From the NCBI GenBank assembly GCA_018903255.1, contig JAHIQT010000183.1:1-41000 (forward strand): DNA of 41,000 nucleotides. The letters are read 5' to 3'. Positions within the stretch are counted from its first letter, which is position 1, and every line of letters begins with the position of its first letter. This stretch comes from Bacillota bacterium (GTDB taxonomy: Bacteria; Bacillota; Clostridia; Eubacteriales; Eubacteriaceae). This document shows, piece after piece, positions 18,958 to 27,973 of this stretch. The position numbers and the translations under genes are program-made. Under the pieces are notes generated by a model. That model searched no databases, was not told where the DNA came from, and was given only the letters and a program-made list of their open reading frames with translations.

Positions 18958-19935
18958 ATGAATCTTGAAATAGGAACCATGGGTACCGCTGTGGCCCAAT
19001 TACAGCGGGATTTAAATTTCTGTGCTTATGACGCCGGAACGATTGATGGCGACTTTGGAAGCCAAACCCAGGAAGCCGTACTGGCCCTACAAACCTACCA
19101 CGGTTTGGAGCCGGATGGCATTTACGGAGACCAATCCGATGCTGCCTTAATGGGAGAAATCCGGGTGATTCAGGAAGCACTCATAAAGAATGGCTACCAC
19201 CTCGCAATCGATGGCGCTGTTGGTTCGGAGACCCTGGCAGCCATCACAGATTTTCAAAAATCAAAAGGTCTAACCGTCGATGGGATTGTTGGGAACGAAA
19301 CGCTGAAGGCACTGGGAATTGAAATACCATCGGCGGCAAACCAGACCGAAACGACCACACCCATATCAAAACCAACACCTACCACTCCCCCTAATGGCAC
19401 GGGAAACGGCCAGCTGGTCTGCATCAACCCCGGTCACGGCGGCTCTGATCCCGGTGCCTGCGGCAACCTGCAGGAAAAGGATATGAACTTGGTGGTGAGC
19501 CTGAGACTGGGGCAATTGCTTAAGGAGCGCGATTTCAGCGTTGTTTATACCCGGACCGATGATAGTTGGATGGCTTTAAGTGACCGTCCGGCCATTGCCA
19601 ATGAAAGCAATGCCGATATTTTTGTCAGCATCCATCACAATGGTTCCGCCAGTCCGGAATCCAGCGGTACCCTGGTCATCTGTTATCCCGGGAGTACCAA
19701 CGGCTTAAGATTGGCACAGCTGGTGCTCAATGGGCTGTGCAATCGCATGGGTTTAGCCAACCGGGGCATTATCCAGCGTGATGATTCCGACGTCACCTAT
19801 TCCAACATGCCCGCCATTATCACCGAAGGGCTGTTTGCCTCATCACCCAGCGACTGTCATTTCTTTAATAATGGCGGCGCTGAACTGGAAGCCCAGGGCA
19901 TTCTGGAAGGAATCCTGGCCTATTTTAACAGTTAA
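18958..19935 (+). CDS. N-acetylmuramoyl-L-alanine amidase (endolysin) with two PG-binding repeats
   Basis: 325 residues. Two peptidoglycan-binding repeats come first: LEIGTMGTAVAQLQRDL...TIDGDFGSQTQEAVLALQ (about 1-62) and VIQEALIKNGYHLAIDGAVG...VDGIVGNETLKALG (about 64-119). A Pro/Thr-rich linker leads to an Amidase_3 domain with INPGHGGSDPGACG, EKDMNL, IFVSIHHNGSA and PAIITEGLF, supplying the zinc ligands His, Glu, His and the catalytic Glu. There is no signal peptide, so export would need the holin encoded about 18 kb downstream. Its place before terL rather than after the holin is unusual. AAGGAAAGG lies just before ATG 18958. Confidence 0.93.
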   Translation: MNLEIGTMGTAVAQLQRDLNFCAYDAGTIDGDFGSQTQEAVLALQTYHGLEPDGIYGDQSDAALMGEIRVIQEALIKNGYHLAIDGAVGSETLAAITDFQKSKGLTVDGIVGNETLKALGIEIPSAANQTETTTPISKPTPTTPPNGTGNGQLVCINPGHGGSDPGACGNLQEKDMNLVVSLRLGQLLKERDFSVVYTRTDDSWMALSDRPAIANESNADIFVSIHHNGSASPESSGTLVICYPGSTNGLRLAQLVLNGLCNRMGLANRGIIQRDDSDVTYSNMPAIITEGLFASSPSDCHFFNNGGAELEAQGILEGILAYFNS

Positions 19936-19970
19936 AAACAGCACCAGTTCTCAGAAAGGAGCGGTCGGCC

Positions 19971-21572
19971 ATGCGTTATCTGGACAATTATCAACCAACC
20001 CCGTTTAAACAAAAGACATCCATCTTTGATCAAAACCGTGCCGATCTGGCGGTTTCATTTATCAATTGCCTCAAGCACACCAAAGGCCAATGGCATGGTC
20101 AGCCCTTTGAACTGATCGACTGGCAGGAGCAGATCATCCGGGATGTTTTCGGGATTCTAAAACCAAACCAGGCCCGACAGTTTAATACTGCATATGTAGA
20201 AATCAGCAAGAAACAAGGTAAGAGTGAGCTGGCTGCCGCAGTGGCACTGCTCTTAACTTGTGGTGACTATGAACATGGCGGTGAGATTTACGGCTGTGCC
20301 TCGGATCGTCAGCAAGCTTCGATTGTTTTTGATGTGGCGGTGGATATGGTAGACCAATGCCCAGCCCTTAAATCACGAATTAAGCCGGTTCTTTCTCAAA
20401 AGCGATTGATTTATAAACCGCTGGGTAGCTTCTACCAGGTTTTATCGGCTGAAGCATACACCAAGCATGGTCTGAACGTTCATGGCGTGGTCTTTGATGA
20501 GCTGCATGCCCAACCCAATCGAAACCTCTATGACGTCATGCTCCATGGCTCCGGTGATGCTAGAAAGCAACCGCTGTATTTTTTAATCACCACCGCTGGA
20601 ACCGATCGCCACTCCATCTGTTGGGAGGTTCATCAGAAAGCCGAGGATATCTTGGCTGGAAGAAAGATTGACCAGACCTTTTATCCGGTTATCTATGGTG
20701 CCGGAGAAAATGAAGATTGGACGGATCCCAAGGTATGGCAAAAAGCCAATCCTTCCATGGGCATCACCGTTGACATCGAAAAGATCGAGGTCGCCTGCGA
20801 AAACGCTAAAGAAAACCCAGCTGAAGAGAACCTCTTTCGACAGCTGCGGCTCAATCAGTGGGTCAAACAATCCGTCAGGTGGATGCCGATGGAAAAGTGG
20901 GATAAATGCAGAGAGACAATTGATCCAGACGATCTTCTCGGTAGAGAATGCTATGGCGGCCTTGACCTCTCAAGTTCGATTGACATCACGGCTTTCGTCT
21001 TGGTCTTTCCACCCAAGTATGATGATGAAAAGTATGTCATTATGCCTTTTTTCTGGATTCCAGAGGAAAACATCGAACAGCGAGTCCGGAGGGATCATGT
21101 ACCTTATGACGTTTGGGAAAAGCAAAACCACATGCAGACCACCGAAGGAAATGTGGTCCATTACGGCTTTATTGAGAGCTTCATTGATGAACTGGGTACC
21201 AAGTATAATATCCGAGAAATCGCCTTTGACCGCTGGGGAGCAGTTCAGATGGTACAAAACCTCGAAGGTTTAGGATTTACCGTGGTTCCCTTCGGACAGG
21301 GGTTTAAGGATATGTCGCCCCCAACCAAAGAGCTGATGAAGCTGACCCTGGAAGAGAAGATCGCCCATGGCGGGCATCCGGTGCTCAGGTGGATGATGGA
21401 CAACATTTTTGTCCGGACTGACCCGGCTGGAAATATCAAACCGGATAAGGAGAAATCCACCGAGCGGATTGATGGGGCCGTGGCCACTATTATGGCGCTG
21501 GATCGGGCAATTCGCTGTGGTGGCAATATGGGAGGGAGTGTTTATGATGAGCGAGGGATATTAGTTCTTTAG
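19971..21572 (+). CDS. terL: Terminase large subunit
   Basis: 533 residues. The ATPase has YVEISKKQGKSELAAAVALL (Walker A, Lys84-Ser85) and HGVVFDELHAQPN (Walker B, Asp176-Glu177). The nuclease lobe starts at YGGLDLSSSIDITAFVLVF with the metal-binding Asp near residue 332. It continues with EIAFDRWGAVQMVQNL and ERIDGAVATIMALDRAI. The pattern matches HK97-like terminases. It translocates DNA into the prohead and cuts at cos with TerS and the HNH protein. AAAGGAG precedes ATG 19971. Its stop abuts a moron rather than the portal gene. Confidence 0.95.
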   Translation: MRYLDNYQPTPFKQKTSIFDQNRADLAVSFINCLKHTKGQWHGQPFELIDWQEQIIRDVFGILKPNQARQFNTAYVEISKKQGKSELAAAVALLLTCGDYEHGGEIYGCASDRQQASIVFDVAVDMVDQCPALKSRIKPVLSQKRLIYKPLGSFYQVLSAEAYTKHGLNVHGVVFDELHAQPNRNLYDVMLHGSGDARKQPLYFLITTAGTDRHSICWEVHQKAEDILAGRKIDQTFYPVIYGAGENEDWTDPKVWQKANPSMGITVDIEKIEVACENAKENPAEENLFRQLRLNQWVKQSVRWMPMEKWDKCRETIDPDDLLGRECYGGLDLSSSIDITAFVLVFPPKYDDEKYVIMPFFWIPEENIEQRVRRDHVPYDVWEKQNHMQTTEGNVVHYGFIESFIDELGTKYNIREIAFDRWGAVQMVQNLEGLGFTVVPFGQGFKDMSPPTKELMKLTLEEKIAHGGHPVLRWMMDNIFVRTDPAGNIKPDKEKSTERIDGAVATIMALDRAIRCGGNMGGSVYDERGILVL

Positions 21573-21613
21573 TTATTTCTAAATAATGCAAAATACAAAT
21601 TTGCAAATATGTA

Positions 21614-21642
21614 TTTACAAATAATAATATGTGTCGTATAAT
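21614..21642 (+). promoter_or_regulatory. Sigma-A promoter of moron 1
   Basis: TTTACA (21614-21619), a 17-base spacer and a perfect TATAAT (21637-21642). It lies directly after terL and 25 bases before the ATG of the moron gene, in AT-rich DNA unlike the flanking late genes. It would allow expression from the prophage. Confidence 0.75.
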
Positions 21643-21666
21643 AAATCCAAAAGGAGGATTTACGAT

Positions 21667-22560
21667 ATGGCAAAACTTGAACTGATTATCCCCGATAGTT
21701 TATATGAACAATTTCAGATTGCTCTTACCCTAAACAAAAATAGTTTGGATGAAGTAGGTGAACAGATTATTGCTGCATATGTGAGTGATAGCTTTATGCA
21801 AGCAGCTAAAAATCTCTCAGTTAATAACACTCCTAAACCCGTAACCCCTGTTATACATTACGACCAAAATTATGCCAAAGCGAATCGAAAGATTCCAGCT
21901 TGGGTACATCGTCCAAAGCAAAACAATCATCGAATCATCAAAGCTTTTTTGCAGATTGAAAGCGAAAAAGGGGTTGTGCTTCTAGATGAGTTGGTCAAGA
22001 GGTGTTCTAACAAAGTCGATTACCCAGGAACTTTTGTCACAGACTTTAGAGGTAATTTTGCTCAAATGAAGACTGATTCAAGTAACTCACACGGAAAAGT
22101 CTTTATTACTAATGGTGATATCGTTGAAATTTGGAGTGAAGTTTATGAAAGCGTTGATCGTTATCGATATGAGTTTTTAAATTCTGTAGAGGAGGATAGC
22201 ATGAGAAAAACTATCACAGATGAGATGGTAATAAGTTCTTATGAAATTGCAAAGAAGGTTTATGAAGGGAAAATTGGCAGAACCGAAGGGAAACTGGAGA
22301 TCGCACAAAAAACTGGCATGAATGAGGGATCAGCTGGCGATTTTATTACCAACTTCATGGCAATGATCGATGGTCAAAAGTACACAAGGACTCTTAACAC
22401 TTTTGCCACAAGATTCTATCTTGAGAGTATCAAAAAAGATTATGGTGAAGCGGTTTTCAAAAATGCCATACGTGCGGTTACTGAGCACGTGAAATATTAT
22501 AACGCATTAGGCCATGGAAATCTCAATAGTATTCAAGCAGTTATTGATGACCTAATATAG
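21667..22560 (+). CDS. Moron 1: two-domain protein with a McrA-associated head-like C-terminal domain
   Basis: 297 residues. The N-terminal 60 residues look like a short DNA-binding or dimerisation segment (LELIIPDSLYEQFQIALTLN). The middle (about 90-175) contains a compact domain with FLQIESEKGVVLLDELVKRC. The C-terminal 119 residues (from Met179) have MRKTITDEMVISSYEIAKKV, AQKTGMNEGSAGDFITNFMA and YTRTLNTFATRFYLESIKKD. They resemble the N-terminal head domain found with 5-methylcytosine-type HNH restriction proteins; this is a family impression, not a search. No nuclease motif is present. A strong GAGGAGG and ATG at 22201 could give the C-terminal domain alone. It has its own promoter and terminator, so it is probably a lysogenic-conversion gene. 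Confidence 0.7.
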   Translation: MAKLELIIPDSLYEQFQIALTLNKNSLDEVGEQIIAAYVSDSFMQAAKNLSVNNTPKPVTPVIHYDQNYAKANRKIPAWVHRPKQNNHRIIKAFLQIESEKGVVLLDELVKRCSNKVDYPGTFVTDFRGNFAQMKTDSSNSHGKVFITNGDIVEIWSEVYESVDRYRYEFLNSVEEDSMRKTITDEMVISSYEIAKKVYEGKIGRTEGKLEIAQKTGMNEGSAGDFITNFMAMIDGQKYTRTLNTFATRFYLESIKKDYGEAVFKNAIRAVTEHVKYYNALGHGNLNSIQAVIDDLI

Positions 22561-22579
22561 ACTAAAAAAAAATAATAAC

Positions 22580-22604
22580 GCATCTCAACCGAGGTGCTTT
22601 TTTT
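22580..22604 (+). terminator. Terminator after moron 1, just before the portal gene
   Basis: GCATCTC (22580-22586) pairs with GAGGTGC (22591-22597) around AACC, followed by seven T. ACGCCCA and AGGAGG of the portal gene follow at once. Confidence 0.8.
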
Positions 22605-22628
22605 ACGCCCATTTTTAAGGAGGAACTC

Positions 22629-23876
22629 ATGAGTCGATTAAGAGACCTATTCCATTCCCGCGACAAACCCAAAAACTATCTTGATAATAACCCCTTCAGT
22701 TTTTTCTTCGGTGGCACCACCGCCGGAAAAACGGTCAATGAACGAACGGCGATGCAGACCACAGCCGTCTATTCCTGTGTGCGGATCCTGGCCGAAACCA
22801 TCGCCAGCTTACCGCTTCATACCTATCATTACACTGACAATGGCAAAGAAAAAGCCGAGGGGCACTGCTTATACCAGCTCCTCCAGCATGAACCAAATCC
22901 GGAGATGACTTCTTTCGTGTTTCGAGAAACACTGATGAGTCATCTTTTGCTTTGGGGCAATGCTTATGCTCAGATTATTCGGGATGGAAGGGGACAGGTG
23001 TTGGCGCTGTATCCCTTAATGCCAGACAAAATAACGGTTGATCGAGCCGCCAATGGTGAGCTTTTTTACAAATATCAGAGTGATAAGGGCGAAGTGGTGA
23101 TGCGCAAAGAAATGGTTCTGCATATTCCTGGCCTTGGTTTTGATGGTTTAATCGGTTATTCACCGATAGCCATGGCCAAAAACGCCATTGGGATGGCCAT
23201 TGCCACCGAAGAGTATGGCTCTAAGTTTTTTTCCAATGGCGCAAATCCCGGGGGTGTGCTTGAGCATCCTGGTGTAGTCAAAGATCCCAAACGGGTCCGG
23301 GAAAGCTGGAACGCTGTTTATCAGGGCAGCAGCAACGCTCATCGGATTGCAGTCCTTGAAGAAGGAATGCGGTTTACTTCCATTGGCATACCCCCGGAAC
23401 AGGCCCAATTTCTGGAAACCCGAAAGTTTCAGATCAATGAAATCGCTCGGATTTTCAGGATTCCACCCCATATGATTGGAGACTTGGAGAAGTCCAGTTT
23501 TTCAAACATCGAGCAACAGTCATTGGAGTTTGTCAAATATACCCTGGATCCCTGGGTCATTCGCTGGGAACAATCGATGCAAAAAGCGCTGCTGAGTGAC
23601 AGCGAAAAAAGCCAATACTTTATCCGCTTCTCGGTGGATGGCCTTCTGCGTGGTGACTACGCTTCCCGCATGGCCGGCTATGCCACTGGCAGGCAAAACG
23701 GCTGGCTGTCCACCAACGATATTAGAGAGCTGGAAAACCTCAATCGCATCCCAGAAGCATTGGGCGGCGATCTTTACCTGATTAACGGTGCCATGACAAA
23801 ACTGGAGGATGCTGGTGCCTTTGCAAATACAAATGAAAGTGAGGAAACGAATGAAGAAGTTCTGGAATTGGATTAA
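22629..23876 (+). CDS. HK97-family portal protein
   Basis: 415 residues. MSRLRDLFHSRD entry, then NERTAMQTTAVYSCVRILAE, ASLPLHTYHY and LLQHEPNPEMTSFVFRETLM, typical of phage portals. The core has GNAYAQIIRDGRGQVLALYP, FQINEIARIFRIPPHMIGDL and SNIEQQSLEFVKYTLDPWVI. The ring sits at one capsid vertex and passes DNA. AAGGAGG precedes ATG 22629. Its end overlaps the protease gene by 26 bases. Complete and of normal length. Confidence 0.95.
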   Translation: MSRLRDLFHSRDKPKNYLDNNPFSFFFGGTTAGKTVNERTAMQTTAVYSCVRILAETIASLPLHTYHYTDNGKEKAEGHCLYQLLQHEPNPEMTSFVFRETLMSHLLLWGNAYAQIIRDGRGQVLALYPLMPDKITVDRAANGELFYKYQSDKGEVVMRKEMVLHIPGLGFDGLIGYSPIAMAKNAIGMAIATEEYGSKFFSNGANPGGVLEHPGVVKDPKRVRESWNAVYQGSSNAHRIAVLEEGMRFTSIGIPPEQAQFLETRKFQINEIARIFRIPPHMIGDLEKSSFSNIEQQSLEFVKYTLDPWVIRWEQSMQKALLSDSEKSQYFIRFSVDGLLRGDYASRMAGYATGRQNGWLSTNDIRELENLNRIPEALGGDLYLINGAMTKLEDAGAFANTNESEETNEEVLELD

Positions 23877-24537
23877 GAATGAAGATGGTTCACGGACCCT
23901 GTACCTCAACGGAGCCATTGCGGAAGAAAGCTGGTTCGGTGACGAAATAACCCCCAAGCAGTTTAAATCAGAACTGGTTTCTGGTGAAGGCGACATCGAT
24001 ATCTGGATTAACAGCCCTGGTGGCGATTGCATTGCCGCCAGTCAAATCTACAACATGCTGATGGACTATAAAGGCAACGTTACCATCAAGATTGATGGGA
24101 TTGCCGCCAGCGCCGCATCGGTGATCGCCATGGCGGGAACAACGGTTAAGGTCTCACCCACCAGCCTGATGATGATTCACAACCCCTTGACGGTGGCGAT
24201 TGGCGATAGTGCTGAAATGAAAAAAGCCATTCAGATGCTGGATGAAGTGAAGGAAAGTATTATTAACGCCTATGAGCTTAAAACCGGCCAACCCCGGGCG
24301 AAGCTGTCAAAGTTGATGGATGGTGAAACCTGGCTCAATGCCAATAAAGCTTTAGAGCTTGGCTTTGCCGATGAAATGCTCTTTGAGAAAAATGAGACTC
24401 AGGATGACGTGATGAATTACAGTTTTTCCCGGCAGGCAGTGACCAGCTCCCTGCTGGATAAACTAATACCCCAACTACCCAAAGCAGTAGGAATACCGGT
24501 CGACGTGTTTGAAACACGATTAAATTTGATTAAATAA
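23851..24537 (+). CDS. ClpP-like prohead protease
   Basis: 228 residues from ATG 23851 with GAGGAAAC upstream. The serine protease fold shows IDIWINSPGGDCIAASQIYN, then IDGIAASAASVIAMAG (nucleophile Ser in AASAAS) and SLMMIHNPLTVAIGDSAEM (catalytic His). DGETWLNANKALELGFADEM follows. It processes the capsid protein and scaffold during head maturation. Its position between portal and capsid genes is the standard HK97 order. Confidence 0.94.
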   Translation: MKKFWNWIKNEDGSRTLYLNGAIAEESWFGDEITPKQFKSELVSGEGDIDIWINSPGGDCIAASQIYNMLMDYKGNVTIKIDGIAASAASVIAMAGTTVKVSPTSLMMIHNPLTVAIGDSAEMKKAIQMLDEVKESIINAYELKTGQPRAKLSKLMDGETWLNANKALELGFADEMLFEKNETQDDVMNYSFSRQAVTSSLLDKLIPQLPKAVGIPVDVFETRLNLIK

Positions 24538-24552
24538 GTGGAGGAAACAACT

Positions 24553-25749
24553 ATGAAAAGAATTTTAGAATTACGTGAAAAACGAGCCAAAATCTGGGAT
24601 GATGCGAAAGCCTTTCTGGATCAGAAACGGGGGCAAGATGGAATCTTAGCGGCTACTGATATTGAAGTCTATGAAAAAATGGAAGCTGATGTGGTGAACC
24701 TCGGCAAGGAAATCGATCGCCTCGAGCGTCAGCAGACCCTGGATCTGGAGTTTTCAAAACCGATCAATACCCCGATCACCGGAAAACCCACCGGCATGGC
24801 AGAACCTAAAACCGGTCGTGGCAGCGATGAGTATGCGACTTCCTTCTGGAATGCCATGAGAAACAAATCCTTGAGCTTTGACATCACCAATGCCCTACAA
24901 ATTGGTAGCGACAGTGAAGGCGGTTATCTGGTCCCCGATGAGTTTGAACGCACCCTGGTGGAAGGTCTCGAAGAAGAAAATATCTTCAGAACCCTGGCCA
25001 AGGTCATCACCACCGCCAGCGGCGATCGCAAAATCCCCGTAGTGGCCACTAAGGGGACGGCTTCCTGGATTGATGAAGAAGGGGCTGTCCCTGAGAGTGA
25101 TGACTCCTTTGGACAGGTTTCCATCAGTGCCTATAAGCTGGGAACGATGTTAAAAGTGTCCGAAGAACTGCTCAATGATTCGATCTTTAACCTGGAAGCC
25201 TATATCGCCAAAGAATTCGCCCGTCGGATCGGTGCCAAAGAGGAAGAATCCTTCTTTATTGGTGATGGCAACGGTAAACCAACCGGGATCTTCAATGCCA
25301 CCGGCGGTGCCCAGGACGGGATCACCGCAGCCAGTGCCACCGCTATTACGGTGGATGAGATCATGGATCTGTTTTACGCCCTTAAATCTCCTTATCGAAA
25401 AAGCGCCACCTTTATTCTCAATGATGCCACCGTCAAAGCCATCCGGAAACTCAAAGATGGCAATGGCAATTATATCTGGCAGCCATCGATTACCGCTGGA
25501 ACCCCAGATACGATTCTCAACCGTCCCGTTAAAACATCAGCTTATGTGCCAAACATCGCAGCTGGCGCTAAGACCATCGCCTTTGGTGACTTTAGCTATT
25601 ACTGGGTGGCGGACCGTCAAGGCCGGTCTTTTAAACGGCTCAATGAACTTTATGCCACCACTGGCCAGGTGGGCTTTATGGCCACCCAGCGGGTCGATGG
25701 CAAGCTGATCTTACCAGAAGCCATTAAAACCCTGAAACAAAAGGCATAG
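24553..25749 (+). CDS. HK97-type major capsid protein
   Basis: 398 residues from ATG 24553, with GGAGG just upstream; a GTG at 24538 overlaps that site. Residues 1-75 are a charged coiled coil (LELREKRAKIWDDAKAFLDQ and EVYEKMEADVVNLGKEIDRL), the delta/scaffold region removed by the protease. The mature shell starts in the region of GRGSDEYATSFWNAMR and includes SDSEGGYLVPDEFERTLVEG, ASWIDEEGAVPESDD and FFIGDGNGKPTGIFN. All are hallmarks of the HK97 gp5 fold. Confidence 0.95.
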   Translation: MKRILELREKRAKIWDDAKAFLDQKRGQDGILAATDIEVYEKMEADVVNLGKEIDRLERQQTLDLEFSKPINTPITGKPTGMAEPKTGRGSDEYATSFWNAMRNKSLSFDITNALQIGSDSEGGYLVPDEFERTLVEGLEEENIFRTLAKVITTASGDRKIPVVATKGTASWIDEEGAVPESDDSFGQVSISAYKLGTMLKVSEELLNDSIFNLEAYIAKEFARRIGAKEEESFFIGDGNGKPTGIFNATGGAQDGITAASATAITVDEIMDLFYALKSPYRKSATFILNDATVKAIRKLKDGNGNYIWQPSITAGTPDTILNRPVKTSAYVPNIAAGAKTIAFGDFSYYWVADRQGRSFKRLNELYATTGQVGFMATQRVDGKLILPEAIKTLKQKA

Positions 25750-25756
25750 GTGGATC

Positions 25757-25969
25757 ATGAGTTATACGACAAAGAACTACACAACTGATGGCGGCGATAA
25801 AACCGTGATTGGCGGCACCCTCCAAATTAAAGAGGGTGCTGTTTTATTGGGTTTACCCCAAGCCGCCTATCAAGCCGATAGTACCGCGACGACCATTGCG
25901 GGACTGGTGACGGATTTTAATGCCCTGCTTGCAAAGCTTAAAGCAGCTGGTTTAATGAAAAACGAATAA
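25757..25969 (+). CDS. Head fibre-like small protein
   Basis: 70 residues. KTVIGGTLQIKEGAVLLGLP leads into a helical stretch TIAGLVTDFNALLAKLKAAG. This strand-then-helix pattern is that of the short Head_fiber family seen after capsid genes in many Firmicutes siphophages. It starts 8 bases after the capsid stop, with a weak AGGTGG site. It probably decorates the capsid or aids its assembly. Confidence 0.75.
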   Translation: MSYTTKNYTTDGGDKTVIGGTLQIKEGAVLLGLPQAAYQADSTATTIAGLVTDFNALLAKLKAAGLMKNE

Positions 25970-25987
25970 TGAAATGAGGTGGCAGTG

Positions 25988-26299
25988 ATGCAGACACTCC
26001 TGGAAAAAGTCAAAGCCAATCTGATTCTACAGCACAACGAGGATGATGAGCTCCTACAAAATCTAATCTTTACTGCCACCGCATATGCCGAAAGCTATCA
26101 AAAAAAGGAAGATGGCTATTATTCAAAGCATGACATGCACCCCACCACTGAACAGGCAGTGATTATGCTGTCCTCTCATTTCTATGAAAGCCGGGATGGC
26201 AGCACCGGGGGCTTTTTTGCTGATAACGTTCAGGCCAGCAGCCAGGTCTGGACGGTGGTCAATGGACTGCTTAGCATGAACAAGGATTGGCAGGTATAA
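25988..26299 (+). CDS. Head-tail connector, gp6-like
   Basis: 103 residues from ATG 25988, with GAGG eight bases upstream. The protein is mostly helical: LLEKVKANLILQHNEDDELL, then QNLIFTATAYAESYQKKED and TTEQAVIMLSSHFYESRDG. This is the DNA-packaging/connector pattern of HK97 gp6 and SPP1 gp15 relatives, which form a ring below the portal. It lies in the expected place after the capsid gene and just before the head-tail joining protein. Confidence 0.87.
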   Translation: MQTLLEKVKANLILQHNEDDELLQNLIFTATAYAESYQKKEDGYYSKHDMHPTTEQAVIMLSSHFYESRDGSTGGFFADNVQASSQVWTVVNGLLSMNKDWQV

Positions 26300-26300
26300 G

Positions 26301-26633
26301 ATGAGTTTTGGGAAAATGAATACTTTGATCGATCTGATCACCACCCAACCGATCAAAGATGCGGAAGGGTTTGCAAACAAAGGCGATACCATTATTGCTT
26401 CAATCAGAGCTTATAAAGAAGATCGCCATGGTAATGAAAGCTGGAAAAACCGTGCCATCTTTACCAATGCTTCAGCGCTTTTCAGATTTAGAGCCATTCC
26501 CGGCATTGTCGTTAAAACCAGTATGGTAATCGTCTGTGATATCGGGCGGTATAACATCGTCTCTGTTGAGGATGTGAAAGGCCGCGGGATGTACACCGAA
26601 GTGCTCTGTGAAAGGATGGAAACCAGTGGCTAA
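26301..26633 (+). CDS. Head-tail joining (stopper) protein
   Basis: 110 residues. MNTLIDLITTQPIKDAEGFA, then ASIRAYKEDRHGNESWKNRA, FRFRAIPGIVVKTSMVIVCD and YNIVSVEDVKGRGMYTEVLC. This is the beta-barrel pattern of phage head-tail adaptors. It starts one base after the connector gene and overlaps the next gene by 8 bases. Confidence 0.87.
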   Translation: MSFGKMNTLIDLITTQPIKDAEGFANKGDTIIASIRAYKEDRHGNESWKNRAIFTNASALFRFRAIPGIVVKTSMVIVCDIGRYNIVSVEDVKGRGMYTEVLCERMETSG

Positions 26634-27057
26634 AATTACGATTAAAATGCCGGACGATTTTCTGCTTAAGATCTCACAACTGGCAGAAAAATCCGATGAA
26701 ATCATTCCCAGAGTTTTGGAAGCAGGCGGTGACGTGGTGCTTGAAAAAGTCAAAAGCAATCTCAGCGCGGTCATTGGCAGTGAAACGAAACTTAAGAGTC
26801 GCTCCACCGGCGAGCTGGAAGCGGCCCTGGGGATATCCCCGGTGAAAAAAGACAGTGCTGGTAATTACAATCTTAAAGTCGGCTTTTCCGAACCCCGCTC
26901 CGGTGGCGAAAGCAATGCCAAGATCGCCAATATTCTGGAATACGGAAAAAGCGGCCAACTGCCGAAACCTTTTCTAAAACCAGCAAAAGCAAAGTCTCGT
27001 AAGGCTTGTGTTGAAGCGATGAAAAATAAACTGGAAAGTGAGATTGAAAGCTTATGA
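26626..27057 (+). CDS. HK97 gp10-like tail completion protein
   Basis: 143 residues from GTG 26626, with AAAGGATGG about ten bases upstream. It has KISQLAEKSDEIIPRVLEAG, VVLEKVKSNLSAVIGSETKL, then GELEAALGISPVKKDSAGNY and NILEYGKSGQLPKPFLKPA. The last segment, with Pro-Phe-Leu-Pro spacing, is diagnostic for HK97-gp10 family proteins. It works at the head-tail joint. It has a four-base overlap with the following gene. Confidence 0.88.
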   Translation: MAKITIKMPDDFLLKISQLAEKSDEIIPRVLEAGGDVVLEKVKSNLSAVIGSETKLKSRSTGELEAALGISPVKKDSAGNYNLKVGFSEPRSGGESNAKIANILEYGKSGQLPKPFLKPAKAKSRKACVEAMKNKLESEIESL

Positions 27058-27398
27058 ACAGTTTAATCGAACTCAATCAGATCATTAGTGCTCTGAACAT
27101 TTCGGTAGAAACCGGGAAATTCTCTGAAGAACCAGCCTATGAGTATATGGTGGTGACACCGCTAACCGATACCTTTGCACTCTACGGCGACGATCTGCCC
27201 CTCCGCAACGTTGAGGAGGTGCGGATTTCGATCTTTTGTAAGAATAATTACATCGCTTTAAAAAATCGACTCACGACTGCCCTGATTAAAGCCGGGTTTG
27301 TCATTACCGATCGGCGCTATGTCGGTCATGAGGATGACACCGGCTATTACCATTATGCCATCGATGTGGCAAAAGACTATGAAGTGGAGGAAGAATAA
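27054..27398 (+). CDS. Tail terminator-like protein
   Basis: 114 residues: LIELNQIISALNISVETGKF, then YEYMVVTPLTDTFALYGDDL, VRISIFCKNNYIALKNRLT and HEDDTGYYHYAIDVA. The alternating pattern and its position between gp10-like and tail-tube genes match tail terminator or completion proteins that cap the tail. Overlaps on both sides are minimal, as in a coupled morphogenesis operon. Confidence 0.8.
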   Translation: MNSLIELNQIISALNISVETGKFSEEPAYEYMVVTPLTDTFALYGDDLPLRNVEEVRISIFCKNNYIALKNRLTTALIKAGFVITDRRYVGHEDDTGYYHYAIDVAKDYEVEEE

Positions 27399-27973
27399 TG
27401 GCACAAATAGGACTTAAATATCTCATCTGTTCAAAACTGACAGAAACCGAAACCGATACCAGCTACGCTGAAGGCCGAATCATGGCTTATGCCATTAAAG
27501 CCGATATGAATATCGAAGTCAATGAAGGGGTGCTGCGGGGCGATGACCGGATCATCGAAAATGTCAAAGAGTTTAAATCAGGTAAGCTCACCCTCAACGG
27601 CGATCATCTCGATTATGAAACCCGGGCGCTTATCTTAGGGCATACCCTGACGACCATTGAAAGTGGTACCAATAAAAAAATGACCGCCAAAGGCTCTGAC
27701 GATGGCGCCTTTGTGGGGGTCGGCTTTTATGCCACCAGTATTAAAAATAACATCCGTGGTTTTCGAGCGATCTGGCTCACCAAGGTAAAATTCGGGGTTC
27801 CATCAGAGAGTATGGAAACACGAGGGGAATCCATAAATTTTCAGACCCCTACCATTGAAGGCACCATCCTAACCGATGTGCTGGATGTCTGGAAAGAAGA
27901 AGCGACTTTTCCGACCGAAGCTGAAGCAAAGACCTGGCTTAATACCATGGCCAGTATTGGAGGTACACCATGA
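27398..27973 (+). CDS. Major tail protein, phi13 type
   Basis: 191 residues. GLKYLICSKLTETETDTSYA, then AYAIKADMNIEVNEGVLRGD, FKSGKLTLNGDHLDYETRAL and VGVGFYATSIKNNIRGFRAI are typical of the phi13 family tail tube. It ends with an EATFPTEAEAKTWLNTM segment. It polymerises around the tape measure to form the tail tube, implying a long non-contractile tail. Confidence 0.92.
   Translation: MAQIGLKYLICSKLTETETDTSYAEGRIMAYAIKADMNIEVNEGVLRGDDRIIENVKEFKSGKLTLNGDHLDYETRALILGHTLTTIESGTNKKMTAKGSDDGAFVGVGFYATSIKNNIRGFRAIWLTKVKFGVPSESMETRGESINFQTPTIEGTILTDVLDVWKEEATFPTEAEAKTWLNTMASIGGTP

Noticed and set aside
20668-21273. 201-codon frame inside terL
   Set aside because: The terL frame has strong family motifs throughout; the other frame gives a low-complexity, Ser/Lys-rich shadow.
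23520-24032. 170-codon reverse-strand frame across portal and protease genes
   Set aside because: It opposes two well-identified genes and has no start signal or recognisable product.
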